Source: Callorhinus ursinus (taxonomy: Eukaryota; Chordata; Mammalia; Carnivora; Otariidae). From it: DNA of 64,000 nt. Each line of letters opens with the position of its first letter. Within the stretch, counting starts at the first letter, position 1. The DNA lies in assembly GCF_003265705.1 (NCBI RefSeq), contig NW_020312904.1, forward strand, positions 5,862,940-5,926,939. Reading direction: 5' to 3'. Below the pieces are notes generated by a model. The model was not told the DNA's origin. It was given only the letters and a program-made list of their open reading frames with translations, and did not search any database. This document shows positions 31,990 through 43,402 of the stretch, piece by piece. The position numbers and the translations under genes were made by a program.

Positions 31990-33230
31990 ATTCTTTATGA
32001 AACTCTAGGAAGAAAGGTGCTTTGTGGTCTGTTTTTACTTCTAGGGAATCACACGTGCACATTTGAGTGCCTTCGGAGGCAGCCTGTGCTGCGGAGAGAC
32101 TGGGGTCTCCGGCACTGAGCCTGCATCTGCTTCCTCTGCATCTTCCACTGTTGAGCTGCTTTGCCTTGCTGTGTGGAGTCACAAAGGGAAGTTGAGTTTT
32201 ATATGTAGGGACCATGTAAGATCATCCCATGCAAGGAAGTCCCTGTCACATTAACTCCTGTGATGCCTGGCACCTTAGCTCCAGAGCAGGTTTTTTTTTC
32301 CCTCCTGAGTGGAAGGATCAAGTACAAGGAGAAATTCTAAGACTATCATATGCAGTGTAAGCTAGTTCATATACAAGTTGATTTTTGGGGGGTCATATGA
32401 CTTCTCCGACCTCCTCTCTCTTTCTCTCGAATACCGAGATTTCTGTTTGGCCACTTTCTGAAAAGAAAGCTCTTCTGCGATGTTCCTAGCCGGCCTGGAG
32501 CAGAGGTCTGAGGACCTGGTGCCTGGAGGGTTCCTGCAGCAGTGTAGGGGACTGGCCTTATCTTGCTGCAAGGAGTCGGCAGCCAACAGGAAATGATGAA
32601 ATGTGCTGGGAGAATTCGGCTGGGAGCTGGAGGTCAGACATACCAGCAGGGTCGGAAGGAGGCAGGTACGGAAGCTGATCTGCAAAGGGAGGCAGTCAAA
32701 GCTGGCATTTGACAGAAAAACGTGAGTGTGCTATTTAAGGCCTATATTTCCTTTAAGGGAGACCTTTTGCAAAGCAGAGTTTTCATTGATTTTTTTTTTT
32801 CTGAGTGCTTGATTGAGAAATCTCGCCTTTTAAACATGCGTAGTTTTAGAGCTTCTTGATGGATATGTTCACCCAGTTCAATATTAACCGAACAGTGTGG
32901 AGTGGAGTGTTTTATTCAAAATGCTTTGAGAAAATGTCAGAGTAAATGTTTGATTTTCTTGGTGAATAGATTTTGGCCTAAACAAATGAAAAATCATGCT
33001 TTATAATCTTTACTCTGGTTTTAGAACGTATATGCATGCTTCATTCCTAAATAGATGGAATAAATTAGAAACTTTGGCGTAGCGTAGGCCAGCTTACATA
33101 CTTCAGCTGTATTGTTTTATTACTGGGGAGCTAAATGAGTTACTTGAGTTAACTATTAATAGAGGGTTGGTTTCTTTTCCGACTGTCAGGCATTATGTCT
33201 TTCACATGCTGCCATTTCCTTTCTTAACAG
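31990..33230. other. Start of the SINE-free block
   Basis: No SINE, L1 or gene recognised. The 107-codon minus frame at 32,362-32,685 has no recognised family. Confidence 0.45.
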
Positions 33231-33299
33231 CCAGATCTAACCTACAAACACGGAAATGGGACTCGGGAGAAAAAGCGAACAATTAGCTTCTCTGGTTGA
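33231..33299 (+). other. Candidate terminal coding exon (unrecognised)
   Basis: A pyrimidine-rich tract ending TTTCCTTTCTTAACAG (up to 33,230) resembles a splice acceptor. Directly after it, frame 0 is open for 22 codons, rich in K/R/T/S and containing GNGTREKKRTISF, then TGA at 33,297-33,299. I do not recognise the peptide. Acceptor-like sites are common by chance, so this is only a candidate; its position inside the 9.9-kb SINE-free block is weak support. Confidence 0.18.
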
Positions 33300-34280
33300 C
33301 ACTGATTGCTGTTTCATGGCCGTCTGCTCCAGCCTCCCAGAATGAGCATGTGGCCGGCTCCAAGGCCCCCTCTGCCTTCCTCCTCCGTCAGTTCTTTCTT
33401 ATTTCTCTTCGCAGCTGGACCCGGTGTCCTCCGCTCCATCTGACTGCTGTCACTAGACACTGTGCTTTTATTTTTAGTAGATACCAAAATGTAAAAGTTT
33501 TTATTGTTCCAACAACTGAGCAGCCTTACATACATATTTAATTGTTTCTTATTCTGGAATTGAAAGTCATATTCTGGAATTGAAAATTATGGCTCCCCTT
33601 CCCTCCTTCTTGTTTATGCAGTACTGTGCTTCTAATTAGAGGGTTGTTTTTTTGTTTTTTAAATCCCGAAACTTGAGTGATCCGTCGCTAAATGAATATA
33701 CTTTTTGGGTTACCTATTGCCATGAACATTAGAAAGGCAAGCGTCCGGGTCTTCTTTCTGGTCTCCAGAAAGTGCCAGGCCGGTACAGTCCGTGCTGCAT
33801 AGAGGAGCCTGTTTTCTCGTTAGGGTGTTACCCTGAATGATTTGTGTATTTCTGACACTTTTAGGGTTGTGTTTTCCTATTTTTTTTTAGAAATCTCCCA
33901 AACATATATTTCTCTCAGACCTTGATGAGGTCCATAGGTTTCGCCCTTGCTGTTATAATTCTGAGTATCTCCTCAAATTCTTCTTCGCACTAAGATATCT
34001 TACTGAATTCTAGATGAACTTTAAATGCTGCATTTGTGAAAATAAGAGGTATCGTAACTTCAGACTGAAACATGTCTTGCAGGTCTGAGATTTATGCCAG
34101 TAGTAAAAATAAGCCTCCCCCTCTTTCTTTTTATACATTGTTAGTACTCTGTTTTGCCCAGCCACATAATTCTGCTATTCATTTGGTGGCATAGTTAAAA
34201 AGATGGGAACGTGATATTTAGAGTTGTAATGACTCCTCCTGGCAGTATAGTCCGGCCCTTCATTTTTTTTTTTTTTTTTT
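33300..34280. other. Unique DNA, no gene seen
   Basis: Contains an imperfect 20-bp direct repeat around ATTCTGGAATTGAAA (33,550-33,587). Otherwise unassigned. Confidence 0.45.
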
Positions 34281-34405
34281 AAACAAAGGAATTAAGACCA
34301 AGAGGTGACATACCTTGTTGACTTGTCCAAGGTCACACGGCTTTTTGGTAGCTGAGTGAATCTAGACTGACTTCTGGATCACTGGCCTCTCTTCTCCTGC
34401 TTTCT
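34281..34405 (-). repeat. MIR SINE remnant
   Basis: Reversed MIR core: GGAATTAAGACCAAGAGG and 'TTGTCCAAGGTCACACGGCT'. Confidence 0.65.
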
Positions 34406-36046
34406 TCACATATTATCTCACGATTAATAGGACTTGGCTAGGAATGGCTTTTTTCTTCTGATGAGTCCATTTTCACTTGTTTCATTTTCAAATATTCAGC
34501 TTTTATGCAGTAGCTTCCCTAAGTTAGTACCACTGGGCATAGGTATACAGTGAATTACCTGAGGCCCGAAGAGCGTTGACATTTCTTCCCCCAAGAGAGA
34601 TTTTTTTCTTAAAATAAAGAGCTCTCTATTGTATAAAGTTTTTCTTGCTTCACCCCTAAACCAGGCCTTACTCAGTTGTTACTGTTGTAAGCATACCTCA
34701 TTATATGATTGCCTGCTAGCTGAGAAATCCAAACTTAATAAATTCACAGCTATTACAAGAGACAGACAAAAGTACTCAGTTCTTTTAAAGAGGATTCTTC
34801 AGGATGTGAGAAGAAAACCCTGAAGTCTGGGGGCATTTCAGTCTGTCTGAGGGAGTACTGATGGCTCTAAGTCTGGACTGCCCAGGTTTTAGAATGTGGC
34901 AGACTTTAAAACAATGCATTATCATGTTAAAAAAAAAAAGAGGGTAATAATTTAATATATAAAAGTGGAATTTATCCACAACTTTCCAGAATCAGTTAAA
35001 AAGAGTCTCTTCTAAAAACTGAATTTGAGTCCCTCTGAAATTCAAGTCTGGGAATTAGATGCGAATAGAGGCCTGAGAGCAGTGGGTAACTCTTCTTAGA
35101 CCCTGATATGGTGTCACTGTCTGTCCAGAGTCACCTTAAATTACTTGCAGAGGTTCATAGAAAAGTACTTCCTTGTATTTTCTGAAGTATTTAAGAGTAT
35201 ATGCCTTCAAGAATTTCAGAAACAAGTACACTATAGGAAAACAGGTATTTTCATAGACACTTTACTTGTATTTGAAATTGTCAATAACTTTATACCTGTT
35301 TTAATTTATAAAAGCTAAGAATGAAGTAGGATATGTGAGCAATGTTTCTATGCGGTAGGTCAGCACTCTGTCTTCCCCTCTGCTGTTCGGGCAGGCACTT
35401 CTGTCATTACCCTTAAAGAAGCTGCTGCTTTCAGTTGAAGAGCCAGATGACCACATCCAAGGGCCAAAGAAAGGGCGTGCAGAGAGTGGCTTGGTTCACT
35501 TCTCCCATAATTTAGTTACCTTTGTTCCCCAACTAGCATTTTATCTTTACTGTTATATTTTCAGTACATATTAAGTATAATAGTTTAACTGGCTTCCTTT
35601 TCTTAATATATAATTGGTCATCTTAATATATATGCATGTTTATTATACATATATAGGTATGCATAAACATATAATTAATATGCGATTGTCTTAGTCAGTA
35701 AGTAATGTTTGATATTCTTCCTTGCCCTAGCTTCTGTTTACTTTAGTGTGAATTCTGGTCTGCCTATGAATTTAAAGATGCGAAGGGGGAATATGGTCCT
35801 GGCTTTGTTGCAGACTGTGCGGGGGTTAAGGGCTGCTTTTGGCCCAGAAGTCTGTGAGAGTTTATGCTATTGGTGTCATCTGGGCCTTCCTCATTTTCAT
35901 CTCTGTTCAGGACTTCTCTCCAGGACGGCTTCTAGTCGTGGCCTTAGAACCTTCTCTAAGGCTATGAAAAAACTTCTCTCAGTATGCCAGCTAGATCCTA
36001 GGGCCTAGAGCCAGGTAAAGAGGAGAGCGAGTGTGTGCGTGCATAC

Positions 36047-36077
<31 letters not shown>

Positions 36078-37500
36078 AAGGGAAGTAATAGTGGAAAACA
36101 TGGGCCATTAATTTGAATGAATGAATGAGTTGAAGTGGTCCCCTTTGCATGGAGGTTGCTTTTGAAGGCACTATAGTCCTGTTTCACCAGACTGGCCTAA
36201 ATGCATTTGCATCTTACAGTTCTGCCTTGATACCAGATGACAGACTAGATGCCTACTTAACATCTCCTTCAGCCCTGGGAATCTGCCCTAAAGTTTTTTC
36301 TCATTAGACTCTGTCATTAGTGAATCATAAAGAATTAATTTTTACGTGGACCGATGAAGCATACTGTTCTATTTTTGGTTAACTTAAAGAATCTGGCAGG
36401 AAGTATTCTGAATTTGAAATGTGTGCCAATGGCCATCACAGTAGTAAGAGATTACAATTTTCTCTTTCTTTCTTCCTTTCCTTTCCCTTTTTTTTTTTTT
36501 TTTTAAGCATGAAGCCTGTGCTGAATTTCATATTCAGTCTTGTTTCCCATCAGAATTGTACTACAGTGGAGTCCTTAAGGGAGATTAGGGGAGAATGATT
36601 TCGCTTACTTGACAAAATGTTGTTGATGTAGTTGAACTTCCCAGTTTGGAATTCTGTCTTTGTTTTCAGTATCGGTAGGGCTAGTAGAGCAAGATAAGTG
36701 AAGTACAGGGCAGTTTGGGGATAGCACAGTGACCTCTTTATGGTTCTTTTCCACTATGAACTGACGCATAAAGAAAAAATAGCACAGTGCACAGTGGTCT
36801 GATGACCAAATACCTGTTGACCTGGAAAGCAGAAATGTTTTCTTAATTCACCACCTATGAGTGTGTTCAGCGCAGGTTCCCCGAGGTCTGGCCTGTACCG
36901 GCAGGAAGAATATTATATAGCGAGACCCCGAGGCCACGCAGAGAAGCATCAGGCCACTTGTGGAGAAGTCTTTGTATATTTAATGTTGAATGCCAAGATA
37001 TTACATTTATTCTTAGCCACATCCAGTGGACTGCTAAGATTGAGGAGTGTGAGTTTGGGATGGTAGTTGTTGTCATAATGATGAAAACTCATAGCAGGGC
37101 TCATGTAGGCTGTGATCATCCTACAGCCTGACTTCTCTCACTGACGGACATGCAGGCATCTGGGCGAGCTCTGTGTTTATTTCCAACCATCCATAGGTCA
37201 CCACCTGGAGGGCCAGTTCACCTGGATGATGGGTGGCTGGATCGGGTGATCTGCTCATTTGTGCCTGTGTGCGTTCATACGGTTAGTTTGCCCACTTGGC
37301 AGAGTCTCTTGTCCACCAGGTGCACCTCAGGTCTTTCTTCTGAACTGTTTCTCTTTGTGACATTACCCCGTATCTTGCCTCCAGAATGAGGAATTTTTAA
37401 TCCCTGTTTCCTCCTCTGCCTCTCATTCGTACCTAGCATAATCGTTCACAGTGTCCTCTCTCCTGGTCTCCTAACCATTTCTCTTGCTTCCTCTCTAACC
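34406..37500. other. Unique DNA without recognised gene
   Basis: AT-rich with a (GT)n at 36,047-36,073 and a polypyrimidine tract at 36,460-36,505. No SINE or recognisable L1. Frames of up to 99 codons lack family resemblance. Confidence 0.5.
36047..36073. repeat. (GT)n microsatellite
   Basis: About 13 GT units, preceded by an imperfect GTGTGTGCGTGCATAC stretch. Confidence 0.9.
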
Positions 37501-37507
37501 TCTAGAG

Positions 37508-37648
37508 CTGCACTGCCCAGTTTAGCAGCCACTAAGCACATGTGGCTATTTATATTAAAATGAATTAAAAGTCAAATTAAAAAAGACTGTTCCTCAGTGG
37601 TACTAGCTGTAGTTCAGGCGTTCCACAGCCGGTAGCTGGCCTGTTGGA
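37508..37648. mobile_element. Short hAT-like non-autonomous DNA transposon relic
   Basis: Starts CTGCACTGCCCAGT and ends TTGGACGGCTCAG, roughly inverted ends, with 'AGCACATGTGGCTATTTATA' inside, as in the abundant mammalian elements that start with a TGCTGTCCAATAG-like end. TCTAGA stands on both sides, compatible with an 8-bp hAT duplication with end changes. The family is not named. Confidence 0.5.
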
Positions 37649-37655
37649 CGGCTCA

Positions 37656-38088
37656 GGTCTAGATGCTCGATGGTCTGTTCTCCACTCTCTGTCGGAGGGA
37701 ACTCCCCTTCCTGGACCGTGACCAGGTCCCTCCCCATAACCTTCTGGAGGAGCCCAAATCCCTGGTGTGGCCCTCAAGGGGCTTAGCTTGCTGGCACCTG
37801 CTTTGCCTCCTGGTATCCAGTTCTTCCCTCTCCTCGCGCCCCACTGCCACATTCTTGGTCTTTCATACATTTTTACCTTGGTGCCTGCTGCACTTCTCCA
37901 GAGTATCATTCCCTTCCTGAGCATTCCTGTGCAGGCCGCAGATCTAGTACCGCCCGGCTCTCTCCTTGGCTTTCTTCAGGTTGATCTCATTTTCTCTTTG
38001 TACTCCAGGGTGCTGGTAATCACACGATGGTACTGGCTTCTGAGAGAGCACCGACGGGTGCTTATCCTGTGGTGTTGTGGTTTGTCTC
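37656..38088. other. Unassigned stretch
   Basis: Opposed frames (115 codons minus, 171 codons plus) overlap here. The plus frame runs on into a MIR relic. Neither is recognised. Confidence 0.45.
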
Positions 38089-38089
38089 T

Positions 38090-38245
38090 CTCTGTGGCAG
38101 GCATGGTGGTTAGGCTTTGGGGACAGATAGACTTAATTTCAAAAACCAACTCTTTACTTGCCAGGTGGCTTTGGGCAAGATACTTCCTGAGTTTCAGTTT
38201 TTGGTGCAAAAAGGTGATTTTATTAAAGCATGAGTACAGGACCGG
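38090..38245 (+). repeat. MIR SINE remnant
   Basis: Plus-strand MIR: GGTTAGGCTTTGGGGACAG, 'TGGCTTTGGGCAAGATACTT' and GAGTTTCAGTTTTTGG. Confidence 0.65.
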
Positions 38246-38414
38246 TGGGCAGAAAGATCTGCTGCTATTTTCCCCATGTTAAATGAATCCAGTGCATAGA
38301 GCCCCCACACTGTGCTTAGAGAGCTCCTAAATCGTAGCGGAGAGCCGTCACTCTAAATGTCATTCCAGTACCCTTCAGCCCTGCGAAAGTCACATCTTCT
38401 ACCAATAATGATGT

Positions 38415-39545
38415 TTTTTTTTTCTTCTTCTCTAATTCTTGTACCTTTTACTGGTTTTTCTTATGGCATTGGCTAGTATCTCCACTACAGTTTGAATAGA
38501 AAAGGTGATAAGCAGCTTTTTCTTGTCCCATGCTTTCTATTTGCTACAGTTCTGGTAGAGGTGTTTTGTTTTATTTTGTTGGTTTTCTTTTGTTTCAATT
38601 GAGTTCCATCATGCCTCCCACATCCATTGCATTTGTTTTTTCTCTCCCTTTCTTTTAGTCTAGAAATTAAATTCTCTGTTTAGCCCTTTAGTGGTTATCC
38701 CCTACATGTTTTAACACATAACAAATCTAAAGTAACATTTTTTCTCTTGAAAAGATTTAAAACATTTTAACTCCACACCCCTCCCAACTTATTCAGCATT
38801 TTCTTTCTGAATTTTAGAATCCTATAAATTAGATATTATGTTTCATATAGTCAATGCTGTTTATATATGTTAGTGTATTTACTTGTATATTTACTTGCCA
38901 TTTCTTCTTGTGCTTCAAGTTTTCCCTCTGAGATAATTTCTTTTTGCCTGAAATAGACCCTTTAGAATTTTCTTTTCTGTGATGTCCCTTTTGGGGGAAG
39001 GGAGGTGGTATCTATTTTATCTGTTTGAAAATATCCAGTTCTTATTAAAAGTAGTTTTGCTGGGTTTGGAATTCTGAGTTGGCAAATATTGTTGCTTGGC
39101 ATGTAGAATATATCACAGCAGTGTCTTCTGCTTTCATTGTTGCTCTTAGTCCAGTTGTCATTTTTTGTCGTCTTTTCTCGCTGGCTGCCTCCATGATCTT
39201 TTCTGTGCCTTTGAGGTTCTACAGTTTTACTTTATCTTGGTGTGGCTTTCTCTCCATTTCTAAAATCTGGCTTGATTTCATTGGGCTTCCTTGATCTGTG
39301 GTTTAGTGTCTTTCAGCATGCTGAAAAATGGTCTTTAAAGATTGCTTCTTACCCATCCTTAATGTTACCTTCTTCTGGAAGTTTCTTAGATGTAAGTTAG
39401 GCTTTACTGTTTTTCCCAAATCTCTAATCAATCTTTTATATTTTCTTTCTTTCTATTACCTCAGAGAGAAAGCTGACTTATCTACTTATATTTCTTTAAA
39501 TTTGCCTTTTTGGTGTCTTTAGATTCCTTTATGACAATCTAGAAT
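38415..39545 (-). repeat. Old L1 remnant (minus strand)
   Basis: Reversed L1 motifs: 'ATGGCATTGGCTAGTATCTC', then AATAGAAAAGGTGATAAGCAG, followed by TAGTTTTGCTGGGTTTGGAATTC and TTTGAGGTTCTACAGTTTTAC, as in the antisense 5' part of old L1s. Strongly diverged; different segments may be separate insertions. Confidence 0.55.
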
Positions 39546-39689
39546 AGAGTAAAGTGATGTAATTATATTTTATTCAGCTTTTAAAATTTTTCAGTGCGAG
39601 ACTCATTAAGATACCTGGTTTGCCTTGCTGCTAAAAACAAAGTCTGTTCTGTCATAGTGTATGTTTGTGCCAGAGCCTAGCACATTCCT

Positions 39690-40170
39690 TGACTCATTCG
39701 TTCCAGACATGTTTATTTTGCTCCTGTTGTGCATCAGTGCTAAGGATACAGGGGTGAACTTGACAGTTATTGTTCTTCAGGAGCTTGTGTTCTTGTGGGT
39801 AGTGAGAGACAGTATATAAATACATAATATGGCACGGGAAGCTGAGTGTTATTTAAAAAATAAGCAGAGTTTAGGGGCTGATATGTCAAAGGAATGGGGA
39901 CAGGTTAGGCTTTTTAAAGGTGATAATGTGAGCGGATATGTGATGATGTGAAGCAGCAAAGCCTGCAGACCCTGGAGGGGTGTTCCTGGCAGAGAGGAAG
40001 CAGATGTGAAGATAGGTCTAAGCCTGGTGCATTAGGAGGCCCACAGGAAGATCACTGTAGCTGGGGGAGCCAGGGGTAGGGGTTGGAATGAGCCAATACT
40101 GGAGCCGGAAGCTGGGGCCAGATCGCATGGGACCTTGTAGGTCAGGGTGGGGAGTGTAGATGAGTGATGA
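39690..40170 (-). repeat. L2 fragment (minus strand)
   Basis: Reversed L2: CATCAGTGCTAAGGATACAGG, GGAGCTTGTGTTCTTGTGG, 'AGGAAGATCACTGTAGCTGG' and CATGGGACCTTGTAGGTCAG, in the expected order. Confidence 0.72.
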
Positions 40171-41004
40171 GCATTTTTCAGCATGCTGAGAGACAAAACT
40201 GTTGGCAAGTTTTAAGTTTGGTGGCTTGACCCAGGGTAGCTGAAGCAGAGATGGTGTGAGGTGGCCGCACTCTAGCTCTGTTTCAAGGTGGAGCTGATGG
40301 ATATAGGGTGTGAGGGAAGGAGAGGTGTCAGGGGTGGCATGGGCCCATTTGTCCTAAGCAGCTGCTTAGATGATGGAGCCCCTTCACTGAAAGAGAAAGA
40401 CTGGGTAGGAGCCTGTCTGGGGGATGGAGGAGCCAGGGCTGAGTTTTGGGCAGTGCGTCAGAGAAGTCCCATCAGGTGCCAAGGAGTTGATGCTCAGCCA
40501 GTGGTTGGGGCTGTGCTGGACTGGAGTTCAGAGGAGAGGTCTGTGCTGGGGAAATAAAGTCAGGAGGCATCAGCGGGGGGCTAGTGTTGAAAGTCACAGG
40601 AAGGAGGGATCACCTAGAAACTGGTGTGCAGGGAAGAGGGAAGAGTGCAGAGGCCTGGGCCCTATGGCCTTTCCGGCAGCGAAGGTGCTGCTGGGTGCTT
40701 TGTGGGATGGGGCTGGAAGGTAATGTGGGTACTTGTACTGAGTGAATATAAGTGATACACAGGCCAATTATCAGTGACCTGAAGATAAGGGACGTGGATG
40801 GATTCCTTTACCAGAAATCTTGGGTTTCATGCTTATGGACATTACAGAAGGTGCCTATGGCACTGCCTTATTTTCCTTTTGAATTTTCAAAAGTGACCCA
40901 ACCATCATTCTTAGGGCAGAAAAATTAAATACAGATATGCACAAAGAAAACTCCCAAACTCATATATTCTGCCATCCAGAGATGGTGAATAAATGTTAAC
41001 ATTT
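40171..41004. other. Unassigned stretch
   Basis: No supported gene. Frames of 89 and 99 codons overlap in G-rich sequence without a recognisable product. Confidence 0.45.
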
Positions 41005-41215
41005 ATTCAAGTATTTGCTCAAATGTCTCCTCAGGAAGACCTTTGCTGACCACTGTCCTGTCTATAGTAGACCCCAACACTCTGTCCCTCACTGGCTTCA
41101 TGTCCCATCCCAGCCCTCAACACCACCTGCTGTGACATTCCCTCCTGGTGTGTCTGCAAGTCCTCTGGCCTCTGGAGCGTCAGAAGCCCTCAGTACACTT
41201 TGCTGAATGAAGCAA
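41005..41215 (+). repeat. L2 fragment
   Basis: Plus-strand L2: 'TTGCTCAAATGTCTCCTCAG', GAAGACCTTTGCTGACCAC, ending TTTGCTGAATGAAGC. Confidence 0.65.
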
Positions 41216-41661
41216 TTCACATTTTGGTACATAGCCTTCTGGACTGTTTTTCTGCATAATCACCCAATCTTAAACCTAGATTTTTTAAATAAGCTAAAGT
41301 GGTCAGTAATTTAGGCCTAAGGTGCCACAGCAAAGCCACCTGTGCCCTTGTGGGAGTTGGGCGCTGTCTTCAGTCTGTGTCCAACCTCTTCGAGCAGCTC
41401 CTGAGCCTGGGCCGTGGTTGGAGCACCCCATCCTCACTCTCACCTGGCCGCAGGCTTCAGGCCTCCCCCTTCCTCTTCCAGACTGCTCTCCCGCTTGCCC
41501 CTCCTCCGTCCTCCATCCTCCCTCCTCCCTGTCCCCTAATCAGGTGTGACCTTGGCTCTACCGGGAATTCCTGGGCTGCAGGGCTGGGTCTTATTATGGA
41601 CTTATTTCACTCCCTTCCCCCAGCTCTTAGCAGGGTTTCTGGCACTCAGAAAGTCAATGTT

Positions 41662-41696
41662 AAAAAAAGAAAGAAAGAAAGAAAAAATAAAAAAAA
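41662..41696 (+). mobile_element. A-rich tail-only retroinsertion
   Basis: A 35-bp A/GAAA-rich stretch flanked by an exact 14-bp repeat AGAAAGTCAATGTT (41,648-41,661 and 41,697-41,710). An A-rich block between target duplications is what a 5'-truncated L1-mediated insertion consisting only of a poly(A) tail would leave. A tandem duplication with microsatellite growth is the alternative. Confidence 0.6.
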
Positions 41697-41833
41697 AGAA
41701 AGTCAATGTTTTTTGAAGATTGGGGTAAATATACATAAAATTATAAAAATATTTTGATTTAATATAATTTTACTGAGTTTATCAGAATAAATTATATGTT
41801 TTATTGAAAATTAAAAATTTGGAACACAGACTT

Positions 41834-42029
41834 TTTTTTTTTAAAGATTTTATTTATTTATTTGACAGAGAGACACAGCAAGAGCGGGAACAAAACCGGA
41901 GGGAATGGGAGAGGGAGAAACAGGCTTCTCTCGGAGCAGGGAGCCCGATGTGGGGCTCGATCCCAAGGTCCTGGGATCGTGACCTGAGCCGAAGGCGGAC
42001 ACTTAACGACTGAGCCACCCAGGCGCCCC
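41834..42029 (-). mobile_element. CAN-type SINE, group A
   Basis: Minus-strand copy, the first SINE after the SINE-free block. The short TSD CACAGACT (41,826-41,833) recurs with one change at 42,030-42,037. Confidence 0.93.
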
Positions 42030-42261
42030 CACAGGCTATTTCTTGAGCTAGCCAAACTGACAAATGTTTTACTAAGGATAGGCTCCTTGAAAGTCCTTTT
42101 GGAAACTTCTTATCTCCGCCAGCTCCAAAGTGTATAATCAGTTGTTCCTCATAATCCTGGGGCAGCAGCCCTTTCTGCCCACGGGTCCTGTCCCCATGCT
42201 TTAAGAAAACCACCTTTTGCACTGAAAAAAAAAGAGGAATAGGCTCTTTCTGCATCTGTGT
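42030..42261. other. Unassigned stretch
   Basis: No supported gene. Confidence 0.4.
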
Positions 42262-42445
42262 GGGTATGTGAGAGAGAGAGAGAGGAGAAAGAGAATGTGT
42301 GTATGGGCGCGTGCTTGGGCATATAGGGCGTGTGCATTTGTGCATGTGTGAAGTATCTGTGCACATGTGTGTGTGCATAGGGCGTGTGCATCTGTGCATG
42401 TGTGAAGTATCTGTGCACGTGTGTGTGTGTGCACATGTGAGCATG
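42262..42445. repeat. GA/GT-rich minisatellite with 54-bp tandem duplication
   Basis: A (GA)n run at 42,271-42,293 is followed by two near-identical 54-bp units starting at about 42,323 and 42,377, each with GGGCGTGTGCAT and GTGTGAAGTATCTGTGCAC, then (GT)n. The long minus-strand frames here (95-196 codons, His/Thr/Cys-rich) are translations of this repeat. Confidence 0.9.
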
Positions 42446-42754
42446 TATATGTGCTTGGTAGTATAATTGAAGTTAAGGTAGTAACCAAGGCATTTTCTTT
42501 AGAGCTTCTCAGATAATGCTTATTATATATGGCAATTGGGTATTTTATCATAAATGGAAATGTCCTTAATTCTTCTTTGTAATACGGTAACTGGAAATGT
42601 TTATTAGGTAGTATCAGGAAAAAAAATATGTAAGAGGCTTGGTTTTTGTTTTGTGTTCCTGGAGTTTTCTGCATGTAAGTCCTGCTTACTCCAGTGACAT
42701 CTGCCCTGGGGGCCAGAGAAATCAGGAGGAGCTGGACTAGGGACAGGCAGGTAG

Positions 42755-43085
42755 AGATGAACATTTACTGAGTGCTGGCAAATGCAGCCGTTCACATACA
42801 ACATGTTATTTATTTTTATTTTATTTTATTTTTAAGTAGGCTACCTCCCAGCATGGAACCCAACACAGGGCTTGAACTCACGACCCTGAGATCAAGACCT
42901 GAGCTGAGATCAGGAGTCGGACGCTTAGCTGACTGAGCCACCTAGGTGCCCCAGTGTGTCATTTAAATGTCTCATAACGTCCCCATGAAGTAGGTTGGCT
43001 GTGTTTGTCCCCATTTTACACGTAAGAAGAATGAGGTTTAGGAGTTAAAATTTACCTCTGTCGCAGCTAGTTCAGACCTGCTCTT
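42755..43085 (-). repeat. MIR SINE split by an older CAN SINE
   Basis: Reversed MIR: GAACATTTACTGAGTGCTGG at 42,758 and TGTCCCCATTTTACACGTAAG at 43,006, separated by the SINE at 42,807-42,952. Confidence 0.65.
42807..42952 (-). mobile_element. Older short CAN-type SINE
   Basis: Minus-strand short form: (TTTTA)n, TTTTTAAGTAGGCTACC, 'GGGCTTGAACTCACGACCCT' and CCACCTAGGTGCCCC. It lacks the GA-rich body of the young copies. Confidence 0.9.
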
Positions 43086-43179
43086 TCTCCCTGTTTAGGG
43101 GGAACTTCAGCTTTTAATTTTATGTTTGGTTGTAGCTCATTAGTTTTAGGTTGTTGCTTGATAAGTGTGTTCGCTATTC

Positions 43180-43394
43180 TTTTTTCTTTTCTTTTTTTTT
43201 TTTTTAAGATTTTATTTATTTATTTGACAGAGAGAGAGAGACAGCGAGAGCGGGAACACAAGCAGGGGGAGCAGGAGAGGGAGAAGCAGGCTTCCCACTG
43301 AGCAGGGAGCCCGATGTGGGACTCGATCCCAGGACCCCGGGATCATGACCCGAGCTGAAGGCAGACGCCCAACGACTGAGCCACCCAGGCGCCC
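43180..43394 (-). mobile_element. CAN-type SINE, group A
   Basis: Minus-strand copy with poly-T and intact head. TSD CGCTATTC at 43,172-43,179 and 43,395-43,402. Confidence 0.94.
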
Positions 43395-43402
43395 CGCTAT
43401 TC

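Noticed and set aside
37767..38282. 171-codon hydrophobic plus-strand frame
   Set aside because: It runs into a MIR relic and overlaps an opposed 115-codon frame; no family resemblance.
42149..42764. Long minus-strand frames of 95-196 codons with repeating His/Thr/Cys peptide
   Set aside because: They translate the GT-rich tract and the 54-bp tandem duplication; the longest also runs into a SINE.
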